The notes below the pieces were generated by a model that searched no databases, was not told the origin of the DNA, and saw only the letters and a program-made list of their open reading frames with translations. This document shows positions 1 through 9,252 of a stretch of 64,000 nt of DNA, piece by piece (position 1 is the stretch's first letter; the number at the start of each line of letters is the position of its first letter). Source of the stretch: Actinotalea lenta (GTDB taxonomy: Bacteria > Actinomycetota > Actinomycetes > Actinomycetales > Cellulomonadaceae); contig NZ_JAUQYP010000001.1 in the NCBI RefSeq assembly GCF_030586465.1, positions 2,693,946 through 2,757,945 of the forward strand, read 5' to 3'. Both the position numbers and the translations under genes were made by a program.

Positions 1-1175
1 GTGTCCTGCCGCCAGAGCACGACACCCGTCGCGGCGTCCACGGCGATGACCGCCCCGGGTGACGCCCCCTCCCCGGTGGCCACTGAGGTCAGGGCGATCA
101 CCCCGGCCATCTGCAGCAGCGGGAAGCTTGCCCCCGACATCCGCCACCGCACGTCCCCGGTGGCCGCATCGACCCCCAGGAGCGCCCCCGCCGAGGAGTA
201 CACCGGGACCACGTCGCGCGACCACGGGTCGTCCACCGACGGCGGCAGGTAGTAGCCGCCGACGCTCCAGCGCTCGGTCCCGTCGGCCCCCGTCGCGACG
301 GCCGACGCCGCGAACCCGTCGGCCGCCCACACGGTCGCCACGTCGCCGCCGTCCCGCATCGGGCGTCGCTCGAAGGTGAGATCGGTCGCGGTGGCGTCGA
401 TCCGCTCACCCGTGGCGGGGTCGAAGGAGTAGCGCCCGGACAGCGTGGTCGCCACCAGTCGGTCACCGATGGCGAACATCGAGCCGATCCCGCCGTCGGC
501 CGCGCTCACCGTGACAGACCACTCGGCCGACCCCGTGAGCAGCGACCACGACGAGACCGTCCGCCCGCCGCGTGCGGAGTCGGCGACCCCGACCAGGTGC
601 GCGCCCAACGCGACGACGCCGACGTCCGCGTCGCTCACGTCGGGCTCGCCGACCACCCGACCGGTGACGGGGTCGAGGATCACGGCGCTGGGCTCCTGGC
701 CCTCGCTCACGAGCCCGAGACACACCACGCGGGACCGGTCCGCGGGCAGCACCTCGGTCCCCCGCCAGGAGACCGGGTCGACGTCGTCGACGTCGTTCAG
801 GGTGCACCGCCCCCCGTCGTGGCGCCAGGCCGTCGAACCGTCCTGCCAGGCCAGACCGCGCGCCCCCGTCCCGTCCGCGCCCCCCGTCACCAGCACACCC
901 GGCACCGTGCCCAGCACCTCACCGGCGTCCGCACGCCACAGCTCGTGGCGGGGTATCCGCAGGTCACCGGTCAACCCGGTGACCGGCAGTCGCCCGGCCA
1001 GATCCGCGCGAACCGCACCGCCGGTACCCACGGCGACCGCGCCGACGGTCGCGAGCGCCGCCGTGACGGCGGCCCAGCGCCGCAGCGACCACGGGGGGCG
1101 GGGCGGACGGCCGTCACCGTCCGAGAGGGGATCCAGCTCGTCGTCGAGCTCGACCTCGATCAGGTCGCCGGGCAC
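1..1175 (-). CDS. PQQ-like beta-propeller membrane protein (3' end outside window)
   Basis: The reading frame is open from a GTG at 1175 to the window edge, so the C-terminus is missing. The protein starts with an acidic stretch (DLIEVELDDE), then a basic patch and one membrane segment (about residues 35-60), followed by an extracytoplasmic region with repeated blades such as DGSTAWRHD, DAATGDVRW and DAATGVVLWRQ, typical of PQQ-like/quinoprotein propellers. It is a tandem paralogue of the gene just upstream (1235-2590), sharing the N-terminal motif and overall layout. Such proteins usually lack catalysis; a structural or binding role outside the membrane is inference. No strong ribosome binding site is seen before the GTG. 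Confidence 0.75.
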   Translation of the reverse strand, partial: MPGDLIEVELDDELDPLSDGDGRPPRPPWSLRRWAAVTAALATVGAVAVGTGGAVRADLAGRLPVTGLTGDLRIPRHELWRADAGEVLGTVPGVLVTGGADGTGARGLAWQDGSTAWRHDGGRCTLNDVDDVDPVSWRGTEVLPADRSRVVCLGLVSEGQEPSAVILDPVTGRVVGEPDVSDADVGVVALGAHLVGVADSARGGRTVSSWSLLTGSAEWSVTVSAADGGIGSMFAIGDRLVATTLSGRYSFDPATGERIDATATDLTFERRPMRDGGDVATVWAADGFAASAVATGADGTERWSVGGYYLPPSVDDPWSRDVVPVYSSAGALLGVDAATGDVRWRMSGASFPLLQMAGVIALTSVATGEGASPGAVIAVDAATGVVLWRQD

Positions 1176-1234
1176 GGATCCAGCGTACGGGCCCGTGGCG
1201 CGCGGCACCGTCCCGGGCCGATCGCTGCGTCGAC

Positions 1235-2590
1235 CTAGGGGCCGAGCACGACGGTCCGGATGCCGTCCGAGAGCAGGATCGTGCCGTCCGGACCGGGCAC
1301 GGGTGCGCCGTCCCATCCCCACCCGCCGAGCATCCGCGTGTCCGACGGCGGGGTCAGGTTCAGCCCGCCGACGCGGTACCTGACCACGGCGTGACCGTCC
1401 CGCAGGTCCCTGACCACGAGCTCGTCGTCGGTCACCGAGCGCACCAGCACGAGCTCACGGTCGCTCACCGCGACGAGGTGCTCTCCCGCGGACGGCACCC
1501 AGAGGGTCTGCCCCGTGCGGTCGTCCAGCACCCGCCCCGGCGTGCCGTCGACGGCCACGACCCCCGGGACGTGCACCAGCATCCTCCCGGTCGACGACCG
1601 CCACAGCTCGCGCCCGGTCGCCGCGTCGAGCGCGACGAGCTCTCCGTTGTCCATCGCCTCGACCACGAGCACCGAGCGCGCCGCCGGATCCTCAGCACCC
1701 GAGGCGACGTAGAAGGCGTCCTCCTTGGCCCACAGCGTGGCGCCCGTCGGGTCCAGCGCGCTGAGCCGCATCGAGCCGTCGACCCAGGTGGCGGTGATCG
1801 TGATCCCGCCCGGTGCCTCGACCGTCGCGACCGTCTGCCCCGCGGACGCCCCCGGGTGCACCGCACCCGTGGTGAGGTCGATGGCCACGGCCGTCGAGCC
1901 CTCACCCACGATCAGCGCGGACTCGGAGAGCCCGTAGCCGCCCGACAGGTCGACGTCGTAGTGGCGCGACCAGCGGGGCTTCCCGTCCCTCAGGGACCAA
2001 ACGCTGACGGTCACCCCTGCGCCGCCCGGCGAGTCCGGCTCGACGTCGACCCAGAGGTCCCCGAGGGCGGCACCTCCCCCGGCGGGCAGCGTCACCAGCG
2101 TGGCGCCGGTGGCCGCGTCGACCACCTGGGTGTGCATCGGGCCGCCGAACGGGTCGGTGACGTCCTGGCACACGACCCGCTGCGGAGTCGCCGGGTCGCG
2201 CGTGCCGGTCGACCCGATGGGCTGGCAGAAGCCGGCGTCGACACGCCACGCCGTGGAACCGTCCTGGAGCCGCGCGGCACGCACCCCCGTCCCGGTGCGG
2301 CTCAGCAGCAGCACGTTGCCCCCGGCCAAGCCGAGCACGTCCTCGTCCGAGATCTCCCACAGGATGTGCCTGGGCACGGACAGGTCCGTCGTGAAGCCCA
2401 GCAGGCCGCCGCGTCCGGCCCGGCTCGCGGAGTCCGTCGCGGTGGCGGCCGAAGCCGCGGTGGCCAGCACGGCCAGCACCGCGGCCAGGCCGCCCCAGCG
2501 GCGCAGAGACCACGGCCGTCGCGGGCGCCCACGTGGCGTCGACCCGGGCGGCTCGTCGTCGAGCTCGACCTCGATCAGCTCCCCTGCCAC
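1235..2590 (-). CDS. PQQ-like beta-propeller membrane protein
   Basis: This 451-residue protein starts at a GTG preceded by a GGAGG-like site. It has a short cytoplasmic N-terminus (GELIEVELDDE, then an Arg/Pro-rich stretch), one membrane anchor at about residues 30-50, and a large outer domain. Blade motifs visible there include DGSTAWRVD, DAATGATLV, DLTTGAV and DAATGRELWRSS, which place it in the PQQ-like propeller family. No quinoprotein dehydrogenase active site is apparent, so a binding or scaffold role is more likely than catalysis (inference). It is separated by 59 bases from a downstream paralogue with the same N-terminal signature, which indicates tandem duplication. Confidence 0.8.
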   Translation of the reverse strand: MAGELIEVELDDEPPGSTPRGRPRRPWSLRRWGGLAAVLAVLATAASAATATDSASRAGRGGLLGFTTDLSVPRHILWEISDEDVLGLAGGNVLLLSRTGTGVRAARLQDGSTAWRVDAGFCQPIGSTGTRDPATPQRVVCQDVTDPFGGPMHTQVVDAATGATLVTLPAGGGAALGDLWVDVEPDSPGGAGVTVSVWSLRDGKPRWSRHYDVDLSGGYGLSESALIVGEGSTAVAIDLTTGAVHPGASAGQTVATVEAPGGITITATWVDGSMRLSALDPTGATLWAKEDAFYVASGAEDPAARSVLVVEAMDNGELVALDAATGRELWRSSTGRMLVHVPGVVAVDGTPGRVLDDRTGQTLWVPSAGEHLVAVSDRELVLVRSVTDDELVVRDLRDGHAVVRYRVGGLNLTPPSDTRMLGGWGWDGAPVPGPDGTILLSDGIRTVVLGP

Positions 2591-2639
2591 CCCTCCAGGC
2601 TAGGCCGCCCGCCCACCTCACGGGGTCCGGCCACCGGGG

Positions 2640-3794
2640 TCACCCCCCGGAGACGCTGAGCTCCGCCTCGTCCAGGGCCCGGCGGAAGTCCGCGTCCAAC
2701 GTGCGCGAGGCCAGCCAGCCCTCGGGCAGCACGGGGCGCTTGGGTCCGCCACCGCGGCCCCGGTGACCTTCGGCAGGCTCCCCGGGATAGGGCTGGTCCA
2801 GATCGAGCCCGGCCAGCAGCGCGTCGAGCTCGTCCAGCGTGGACACCATCGCCAGGGCCCGTCGGTGCTCACCGCCCACGACGTAGCCCTTGAGGTACCA
2901 GGCCATGTGCTTGCGCAGCTCTCGCATCCCCCGCTCCGGCCCGAGGTCGGCGATCATCAGCTCGGCGTGCCGCCGGATGGTCGCGGCCACCTCGCGCAGC
3001 CCCGGCCGCACACGCTGCGGGGAGCCGTGGAAGGCCGCCGCCAGGTCGGCGAACAGCCACGGGCGGCCCTGGCAGCCGCGACCCACGACCACGCCGTCGC
3101 AGCCGGTCTGCGCGACCATCGCCAGGGCGTCCTCGGCGGACCACAGGTCCCCGTTGCCCAGCACAGGCACGTCCAGGTGCTCCTTGAGCCGCGCGATCGC
3201 GGTCCAGTCCGCCGTGCCCGAGTAGTGCTGGGCCGCAGTGCGCGCATGCAAGGCCACCGCCGCCACGCCGGCGTCCTGGGCGATCCGGCCGGCCTCGAGG
3301 TAGGTCAGGTGCTCGTCGTCGATGCCCATCCGCATCTTCACGGTCACCGGCACCCCGTGCGGTGCGGCAGCCGCCACCGCGGCGCTGACGATCGAGGTGA
3401 ACAGGTCGCGCTTCCACGGTAGTGCCGCTCCTCCGCCGCGTCGGGTCACCTTGGGCACCGGGCACCCGAAGTTCAGGTCGACGTGGTCCGCGCGGTCCTC
3501 CGCGGCGATGATCCGGACCGCGGCGCCCACCGTGGCCGGGTCCACGCCGTAGACCTGGACCGAGCGCGGTGTCTCGTCGGGGTCGTGCGCGATGATCCGC
3601 AGCGACTCCGGGGTGCGCTCGACGAGCGCCCGGGAGGTCACCATCTCCGCCACGTAGAGCCCCGCGCCGTGCTCGCGGCACAACTTGCGGAAGGCGCGGT
3701 TGGTCACGCCCGCCATCGGGGCCAGCACGACCGGGGTGTCGATGGTCAGCGGCCCGAGGCGCAGCGGCGGCAGCAGGTCGGTGGTCGTCGTCAC
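2640..3794 (-). CDS. dusB: tRNA-dihydrouridine synthase (DusB-like)
   Basis: FMN-dependent reductase that converts uridines in the tRNA D-loop to dihydrouridine using NADPH. The 384-residue product shows the Dus TIM-barrel order: APMAGVTNRAFR near the start, NFGCPVPKV with the catalytic Cys, KMRMGID, the RNA-binding HARTAAQHY, GNGDLWS, and the FMN-phosphate motif GRGCQGRPW. The C-terminal helical domain (MRELRKHMAWYLKG) is also family-typical. The start chosen is the GTG at 3794, from which MTTTTDLLPPLRLG leads straight into the barrel; longer in-frame extensions upstream lie opposite the YibE/F gene and are not credible. It is divergent from the YibE/F gene. Confidence 0.93.
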   Translation of the reverse strand: MTTTTDLLPPLRLGPLTIDTPVVLAPMAGVTNRAFRKLCREHGAGLYVAEMVTSRALVERTPESLRIIAHDPDETPRSVQVYGVDPATVGAAVRIIAAEDRADHVDLNFGCPVPKVTRRGGGAALPWKRDLFTSIVSAAVAAAAPHGVPVTVKMRMGIDDEHLTYLEAGRIAQDAGVAAVALHARTAAQHYSGTADWTAIARLKEHLDVPVLGNGDLWSAEDALAMVAQTGCDGVVVGRGCQGRPWLFADLAAAFHGSPQRVRPGLREVAATIRRHAELMIADLGPERGMRELRKHMAWYLKGYVVGGEHRRALAMVSTLDELDALLAGLDLDQPYPGEPAEGHRGRGGGPKRPVLPEGWLASRTLDADFRRALDEAELSVSGG

Positions 3795-3878
3795 CCCACG
3801 ATTCTCCCATCCTCCACCAGCGGCACCCACCCCCGGGGTCCGGACCTGGGCCGGCGGCGGGTGCGGGATGATCAGGAG

Positions 3879-5096
3879 GTGCCACGCCGACCCGACCGCA
3901 CCTCGCTCCTGCTCGCTGCGATCCTGGTGCCGTTCGCGCTGGCGACCGCCCTGGGCCTGGTCCTCCTGCGCCCCACGGGCGCGCAGCACACCACCGGGGT
4001 GGTGGACACCGGCGCCGACTACCCGCTGGGCACCGTGGTCGCCGCGACGGACCAGAGGTGTCAGGGCACCAACGAGGACCGCCTGCCCGACGGCACGATC
4101 CCGGCCACGGTGCCGTGCACCCAGGTGACCGTCGCGCTGCGCTCGGGCAGACAGGTCGACGTGTGGGGGCCGAGCGGCTACGACGCCGCGAGCCTGCCCG
4201 CCGGGACGCGGGTGGTGATCATGCACTTCCCCGCGTCGGACGGGCAGCGCGAGACCTTCGTGTGGCACGACTTCGACCGCACCGTGCCGTTGGGGGCTCT
4301 TGCCGCGGCGTTCGCGCTGGTCGTCGTGGTGGTCGCGGGAGTGCGCGGGCTGCGGGCGCTGGTCGGGCTGGCCCTCGCGTTCGGCGTGATCGGCTGGTAC
4401 ATGCTGCCCGCGCTGCTCGACGGGCGGAACCCGGTCGCGGTGGGCCTGGTCGGTGCGGCGACGATCATGGTCGTGGTGCTGTACCTCGCGCACGGCTTCT
4501 CCCGCCGGACCACGACGGCACTGCTGGGGACGTTGGCGGGACTGCTGGTCTCCGCGGGGCTGGGCACGGCCGCCGCCGTGACGACGCACCTGACCGGCAT
4601 CGCTACCGAGGACGGCTACCGCCTTGCGCAGCTCACCGGGCAGCTCGACGGCACCGCGCTGCGCGGGATCGTGGTGTGCGGCATGGTGCTGGCCGGGCTC
4701 GGCGTGCTCAACGACGTCACCATCACGCAGGCGTCGGCCGTCTGGGAGCTGCACGCCGCCGCACCGCACGCGGACCGCCGCACCCTCTTCGGCCGCGCGA
4801 TGCGCATCGGGCGGGACCACATCGCCTCGACGGTCTACACCATCGCGTTCGCGTACGCCGGTGCGGCGCTACCGGTCCTCATGCTGCTCGAGATCTACCG
4901 CCTGCCGCTGGCCCAGACGATGTCCAGCGGGGCGTTCGCCGAGGAGATCACCCGCACGCTGGTCGGCTCGATAGGCCTCGTGCTGGCCATCCCGCTGACC
5001 ACGGCGCTCGCCGTCGCGGTGGTCAGCGCCGCACCGCCGCACGGTCGGCACTCGCGCCCCGAGCCGACGGCGCACCACGCCGCCGAGCTCACCTGA
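3879..5096 (+). CDS. YibE/F family multi-pass membrane protein
   Basis: The product of about 405 residues has an N-terminal signal-anchor (LLLAAILVPFALATALG), an outer domain with two cysteines, and then seven or so membrane helices. Signature YibE/F stretches are GVLNDVTITQASAVWEL, IGRDHIASTVYTIAFAYAG and the final helix LVLAIPLTTALAV. The family's biochemical function is unknown; transport is often suggested only from topology. The start is uncertain: GTG at 3879 gives a natural MPRRPDRTS terminus but overlaps the AGGAGG sequence, while an in-frame GTG at 3861 would add six residues. It is convergent with glyS, with 18 bases between stops. Confidence 0.85.
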   Translation: MPRRPDRTSLLLAAILVPFALATALGLVLLRPTGAQHTTGVVDTGADYPLGTVVAATDQRCQGTNEDRLPDGTIPATVPCTQVTVALRSGRQVDVWGPSGYDAASLPAGTRVVIMHFPASDGQRETFVWHDFDRTVPLGALAAAFALVVVVVAGVRGLRALVGLALAFGVIGWYMLPALLDGRNPVAVGLVGAATIMVVVLYLAHGFSRRTTTALLGTLAGLLVSAGLGTAAAVTTHLTGIATEDGYRLAQLTGQLDGTALRGIVVCGMVLAGLGVLNDVTITQASAVWELHAAAPHADRRTLFGRAMRIGRDHIASTVYTIAFAYAGAALPVLMLLEIYRLPLAQTMSSGAFAEEITRTLVGSIGLVLAIPLTTALAVAVVSAAPPHGRHSRPEPTAHHAAELT

Positions 5097-5114
5097 GGCT
5101 CACGACTCGAGCGG

Positions 5115-6494
5115 TCAGGCCCCGATGAGCCGCTCAGCCAGGTACCGCGCGACCTTGTCCAGCGCCACGCGCTCCTGCGACATCGTGTCGCGCTCGCGGA
5201 TCGTCACCGCGTGGTCCTCGAGCGAGTCGAAGTCCACGGTCACGCAGAACGGCGTGCCGATCTCGTCCTGCCGGCGGTAGCGGCGCCCGATCGCGCCGGC
5301 GTCGTCGAAGTCCACGTTCCAGGCCTTGCGGAGCTCGGCCGCGAGGTCCCGCGCCACGGGCGACAGGCTCTCGTGCCGGGAGAGCGGCAGGACGGCGGCC
5401 TTGACGGGAGCCAGCCGCGGGTCGAGGCGCAGGACGGTGCGCACGTCCACACCGCCCTTGGTGTTGGGCGCCTCGTCCTCGGCGTAGGCCTCCGTGAGGA
5501 ATGCCATGAGCGACCGGGTCAGGCCCGCCGCAGGCTCGATGACGTACGGGATCCAGCGCTCGTTCTTGGTCTGGTCGAAGTAGGACAGGTCCTGCCCCGA
5601 GTGCTCCTTGTGGGTGCTCAGGTCGAAGTCGGTGCGGTTCGCGATGCCCTCGAGCTCACCCCACTCGCTGCCCGTGAACCCGAACCGGTACTCGATGTCC
5701 ACGGTGCGCTTGGAGTAGTGCGAGAGCTTCTCGGCCGGGTGCTCGTACAGCCGGAGGTTCTCCCGGGAGATGCCCAGGTCGACGTACCAGTCGCTGCGCG
5801 TGTCGATCCAGTACTGGTGCCACCGCTCGTCGGTGCCGGGCTCGACGAAGAACTCCATCTCCATCTGCTCGAACTCGCGGGTGCGGAAGATGAAGTTGCC
5901 GGGCGTGATCTCGTTGCGGAACGACTTGCCGGTCTGCGCGATGCCGAACGGTGGCTTCTTGCGCGCCGCGCTCATCACGTTGGCGAAGTTCACGAAGATG
6001 CCCTGCGCGGTCTCCGGCCGCAGGTAGTGCAGCCCGGACTCGTCCTCGACCGGGCCGAGGTAGGTCTTGAGCATCATGTTGAAGTCGCGCGGCTCGGTCC
6101 ACTGGCCGCGGGTGCCGCAGCTCGGGCAGGCGATGTCGCCCAGGCCGTTGGCCGCGGGGTGCCCCTTCTTCTCCTCGAACTCCTCGAGCATCTGGTCCTC
6201 GCGGAACCGCTTGTGGCAGGACAGGCACTCGGTCAGCGGGTCGTGGAACGCCTTGAGGTGACCCGACGCGACCCAGACCTGACGCGGCAGGATCACCGAG
6301 GAGTCCAGGCCGACGATGTCCTCGCGGCTGGTGACCATGGCCTTCCACCACTGCCGCTTGATGTTCTCCTTGAGCTCGACCCCGAGCGGTCCGTAGTCCC
6401 ACGCCGAGCGCGTCCCGCCGTAGATCTCGCCGGACGGGAAGACGAAGCCCCGGCGCTTGGCGAGGTTGATGACGGAGTCCAGACGAGAGGCCAC
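5115..6494 (-). CDS. glyS: Glycyl-tRNA synthetase (single-chain, dimeric type)
   Basis: Class II synthetase that charges tRNA-Gly with glycine and ATP. The 459-residue length and N-terminus ([25 protein letters not shown]) identify the alpha2 type found in Actinobacteria, not the alpha/beta tetramer. Class II motifs are visible: motif 2 region [23 protein letters not shown] and the glycine-binding region [14 protein letters not shown] Cys4 insertion (CLSCHKRF and CPSCGTRG) probably binds zinc. The C-terminal anticodon domain begins near [15 protein letters not shown]. The GTG at 6494 is preceded by GGAG and matches the family N-terminus; upstream in-frame codons would add an unrelated extension. 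Confidence 0.95.
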   Translation of the reverse strand: MASRLDSVINLAKRRGFVFPSGEIYGGTRSAWDYGPLGVELKENIKRQWWKAMVTSREDIVGLDSSVILPRQVWVASGHLKAFHDPLTECLSCHKRFREDQMLEEFEEKKGHPAANGLGDIACPSCGTRGQWTEPRDFNMMLKTYLGPVEDESGLHYLRPETAQGIFVNFANVMSAARKKPPFGIAQTGKSFRNEITPGNFIFRTREFEQMEMEFFVEPGTDERWHQYWIDTRSDWYVDLGISRENLRLYEHPAEKLSHYSKRTVDIEYRFGFTGSEWGELEGIANRTDFDLSTHKEHSGQDLSYFDQTKNERWIPYVIEPAAGLTRSLMAFLTEAYAEDEAPNTKGGVDVRTVLRLDPRLAPVKAAVLPLSRHESLSPVARDLAAELRKAWNVDFDDAGAIGRRYRRQDEIGTPFCVTVDFDSLEDHAVTIRERDTMSQERVALDKVARYLAERLIGA

Positions 6495-6586
6495 AGCAGC
6501 TCCAGAGGTTCGGCCCGCACGTGGCTCGCGCGGGCGGTCAGCGCTCCAGGCTACCGGGCACGGCGGGGTGAGCAGGACCGCTAGAG

Positions 6587-6616
6587 TTGACAACGGTTCT
6601 CATTACTGTTGAGAAT
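6587..6616 (+). promoter_or_regulatory. Promoter of the zinc-uptake operon
   Basis: A perfect -35 TTGACA (6587-6592) lies 18 bases from a -10-like GAGAAT (6611-6616). The predicted transcription start would fall within a few bases of the znuA ATG at 6624, so the transcript may be leaderless; no convincing Shine-Dalgarno precedes that ATG. The Zur palindrome overlaps the -35 and spacer, fitting repression by zinc-loaded Zur. Confidence 0.6.
6588..6602. promoter_or_regulatory. Zur box
   Basis: The 15-mer TGACAACGGTTCTCA reads as the near-perfect palindrome TGA-N-AAC-N-GTT-N-TCA, the form of a Fur-family (Zur) operator. It overlaps the znuA promoter, and the last gene of the operon encodes a Zur-like regulator, so an autoregulatory loop is likely. 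Confidence 0.75.
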
Positions 6617-6623
6617 CGCGCTC

Positions 6624-7535
6624 ATGAAGACTCGCCCGTCGGCCCGCGCGGCCGCAGTAGCCTCGGTCGCCGCCTTGGCGGTGCCGCTCGCCGGGTGCTC
6701 GACGTCGTCGCCCGGCCAGGGCGCCGGGATCTCCGTGGTGGCCGAGGTCTACCCGCTGGCATGGATCGCCGAGCAGGTGGGCGGTGGCCGCGTCTCGGTG
6801 GCCACCCTCGTGCCCGCCGGCACCGAGGTGCACGCCTTCGAGGTCTCCCCTCAGCAGGTCGACGAGCTGGGCCGGGCGGACCTGGCCGTGGTGTCCCGCG
6901 AGGTCTCCGCCGCGGTGGACGACGCCGTCGCCACGAACCCACCGGACCACGTGGTCGACGCGGCGGACCTGGTGACCCTGCGCCCCGCGGCGCAGGACGG
7001 GCACCCCACGGGCACCGAGACGACGTTCGACCCGCACACCTGGCTGGACGTTCCCGGCTTGCCGGCCGTCGTGGACGCCGTGGCCCGGACGCTCACGCAG
7101 ATCGACCCCGAGGGCGCCTCGACCTACGGCGAGAACGCGGCAGCCCTCGACGAGCGCCTCGCAACGCTGGACGGCGACTACCGCACCGGGCTGTCCTCGT
7201 GCGAGCAGACCACGTTCGTCGTGACCCACCCGGCCTTCGGTTACCTCGCCGACGCCTACGGGCTGACCCAGGTGGGGGTGTCCGGCTTCGACGAGGACAC
7301 CGAACCGTCACCGGCCCGGGTGGCCCAGGTCGCCGACACCGCGCGGCGAGCCGGCGTCACCACGGTGTTCGTCCCGGACACCTCGAACCCGAAGGTCGCG
7401 GACGTGATCGCCTCGGACCTCGGGATCACCGTGTCGACCCTGTCCACCATCACGGGGGCCGACGCCGGCCAGGACTACATCTCGCTCGCCGAGGCCAACC
7501 TGGCCGCCCTGCGCGCCGGACTGGGCTGCTCGTGA
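6624..7535 (+). CDS. znuA: Zinc ABC transporter substrate-binding lipoprotein
   Basis: This 303-residue cluster A-I (ZnuA/TroA) binding protein delivers Zn2+ (possibly Mn2+) to the membrane permease. It has a lipoprotein signal ending in LAVPLAGC with the lipidated Cys at about residue 24. Metal-ligand positions are recognisable: GTEVHAFE, FDPHTWLD, VTHPAFGYLADAYGL and the late acidic residue in VFVPDTSNPK. No long His-rich loop is present, unlike enterobacterial ZnuA. ATG 6624 is chosen over a TTG at 6609 because it starts the basic signal n-region (MKTRPSARA). It is the first gene of a Zur-box operon, with znuC immediately downstream. Confidence 0.93.
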   Translation: MKTRPSARAAAVASVAALAVPLAGCSTSSPGQGAGISVVAEVYPLAWIAEQVGGGRVSVATLVPAGTEVHAFEVSPQQVDELGRADLAVVSREVSAAVDDAVATNPPDHVVDAADLVTLRPAAQDGHPTGTETTFDPHTWLDVPGLPAVVDAVARTLTQIDPEGASTYGENAAALDERLATLDGDYRTGLSSCEQTTFVVTHPAFGYLADAYGLTQVGVSGFDEDTEPSPARVAQVADTARRAGVTTVFVPDTSNPKVADVIASDLGITVSTLSTITGADAGQDYISLAEANLAALRAGLGCS

Positions 7536-7591
7536 CCGCCCGGCCCGCAGCACCCCGTGGGGACGCGTCACCCCATGAGACAGTGACCCCC

Positions 7592-8359
7592 ATGGTTGCC
7601 GGCACCGTGCTGCGCGCGCGCGGCGTCGACGTGTCCCTGGGCGGCCGCCGGATCCTGGCGGCCGTCGACCTGACCGTCCGACCGGGCGAGGTGGTCGCGC
7701 TGCTGGGCGCGAACGGCTCCGGCAAGTCGACGCTGGTGCGCGCCGCCCTGGGCGTCGTGCCGACCTCCGCGGGCGAGATCCGACTCTTCGACCAGCCGCT
7801 GGCGTCGGCCCCGTGGAGGCGGATCGGGTACGTCCCACAGCGCATCCCCGCCGTCACCGGCGTGCCGACCACGGCGTGCGAGGTGGTGCGCGCCGGGCTG
7901 CTGTCCGGGCACAGGCTGCGGCGGGGAACCCGCGCCCAGGCCGTCGCGGCACTGGACGCGATGGGCATGGCAGCCCTCGCCCACCGACCGGTGCAGGAGA
8001 TGTCGGGCGGCCAGCAGCAGCGGGTGCTGATCGCCCGCGCCCTCGTCCGCGAGCCGGACCTGCTGGTGCTCGACGAGCCGACCACCGGGATCGACCTGGG
8101 CACCATCGAGACCTTCGTGGCCACGATCGACCGGATGCGTCGGGCCGGGACCGCTGTCGTGGTGGTCCTGCACGAGACCGAGTCGTTCGCGGCGATGCTC
8201 GATCGCGCCGTCGTGCTGCGGCACGGACGCGTGGTGCACGACGGCCCTCCTCCGCCCGCGCGGGCGGAGCACGCGCGACCCGAGCACGAGCACGCGCACC
8301 CGCACCCGGTCGAGCCCGACGGCGTGCTGGGCGACCTGGTCGGAGGTGGTGACGCGTGA
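7592..8359 (+). CDS. znuC: Zinc ABC transporter ATPase
   Basis: Nucleotide-binding subunit that powers zinc import through ZnuB. Canonical ABC motifs are present: Walker A GANGSGKST, Q-loop YVPQR, signature MSGGQQQRVLIARAL, Walker B LLVLDEPTTGID and the switch His in VLHETESF. The C-terminal 40 residues are His/Pro/Glu-rich (HARPEHEHAHPHP), likely a metal-sensing or metal-buffering tail (inference). ATG 7592 gives 255 residues and a normal N-terminus. A GTG at 7532, overlapping the znuA stop, would add a 20-residue low-complexity extension and cannot be excluded. The stop overlaps the znuB start by 4 bases. Confidence 0.92.
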   Translation: MVAGTVLRARGVDVSLGGRRILAAVDLTVRPGEVVALLGANGSGKSTLVRAALGVVPTSAGEIRLFDQPLASAPWRRIGYVPQRIPAVTGVPTTACEVVRAGLLSGHRLRRGTRAQAVAALDAMGMAALAHRPVQEMSGGQQQRVLIARALVREPDLLVLDEPTTGIDLGTIETFVATIDRMRRAGTAVVVVLHETESFAAMLDRAVVLRHGRVVHDGPPPPARAEHARPEHEHAHPHPVEPDGVLGDLVGGGDA

Positions 8360-9252
8360 TCGAGATGCTGACCTCCCCGCTCATGCAGCGTGCGCTCGTC
8401 GCAGCCGTGCTGGTCGGGGCCACCGCCCCGGTGGTCGGCACCTTCCTCGTGCAGCGACGACTCGCTCTCCTGGGGGACGGCATCGGCCACATCGCACTCA
8501 CCGGCGTGGCCACCGGCTGGCTCGTGGGGGCGCTGGTCGGGCTCACACCCGCCGACGCGCTCGCGCTCCCCGGCGCGATGCTGGTCGCGGTGCTCGGCGC
8601 GGTGGGGATCGAGTGGGTGCGGGCCAGGGGCCGGATCACCGGGGACGTGGCCATGGCCATCCTGTTCTACGGCGGTATCGCCGGCGGCGTGCTGCTCATC
8701 AAGGTCGCCGGTGGCACCAGTGCCAACCTGATGAGCTACCTGTTCGGTTCCATCGCGACCGTGTCGACGACGGACGTCGGGTGGACCGTCGCCCTGGCCG
8801 GCCTCGTCCTGGCCGTGGGTCTCGGACTGCGGGGCGCGCTCTTCGCGGTGAGCCACGACGAGGAGTTCGCCCGTGCCAGCGGGCTTCCGGTGGGACTGCT
8901 CACGTCCGTCCTTGCGGCGCTGGCGGCTCTGACCGTGACGGTCGCGATGCGGGTCGTCGGGCTCCTGCTGGTCTCCGCGCTGATGATCGTCCCCGTGGCC
9001 ACCGCTCAGGTCGTCGCGCGGTCCTTCGCCCGTACCATGGCTCTCGCCAGTGCCATCGGCGCCGCGGTGAGCGTCGTGGGGCTGGTCGTGACCTACTGGC
9101 AGGACCTGCCCCCAGGTGCGGTGATCGTCGTGCTGGCGATCGTCGTGTACGCCGTGACCACCGCGGTGCAGCACCGGCGACACCGACCTGACCCGACCGT
9201 CGACCCGCACCCCGACCTGGACGACGACGTCCGGGTGGAGCAGGAGGCCTGA
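8356..9252 (+). CDS. znuB: Zinc ABC transporter permease
   Basis: Membrane permease of the ABC-3 family, 298 residues with about eight helices. It begins MIEMLTSPLMQRALVAAVLVGATAPVVG-like and contains the family stretch LLGDGIGHIALTGVATGW and the later SHDEEFARASGLPVG loop that docks the ATPase. The GTG start overlaps the znuC stop (GTGA), indicating translational coupling. The charged tail (HPDLDDDVRVEQEA) is cytoplasmic. With ZnuA and ZnuC it completes a high-affinity zinc importer. Confidence 0.93.
   Translation: MIEMLTSPLMQRALVAAVLVGATAPVVGTFLVQRRLALLGDGIGHIALTGVATGWLVGALVGLTPADALALPGAMLVAVLGAVGIEWVRARGRITGDVAMAILFYGGIAGGVLLIKVAGGTSANLMSYLFGSIATVSTTDVGWTVALAGLVLAVGLGLRGALFAVSHDEEFARASGLPVGLLTSVLAALAALTVTVAMRVVGLLLVSALMIVPVATAQVVARSFARTMALASAIGAAVSVVGLVVTYWQDLPPGAVIVVLAIVVYAVTTAVQHRRHRPDPTVDPHPDLDDDVRVEQEA

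Noticed and set aside
2640-4820. Long minus-strand frame extending dusB upstream by 342 codons
   Set aside because: The extra part runs opposite the YibE/F gene and has low-complexity composition; the Dus family N-terminus begins at the GTG at 3794.
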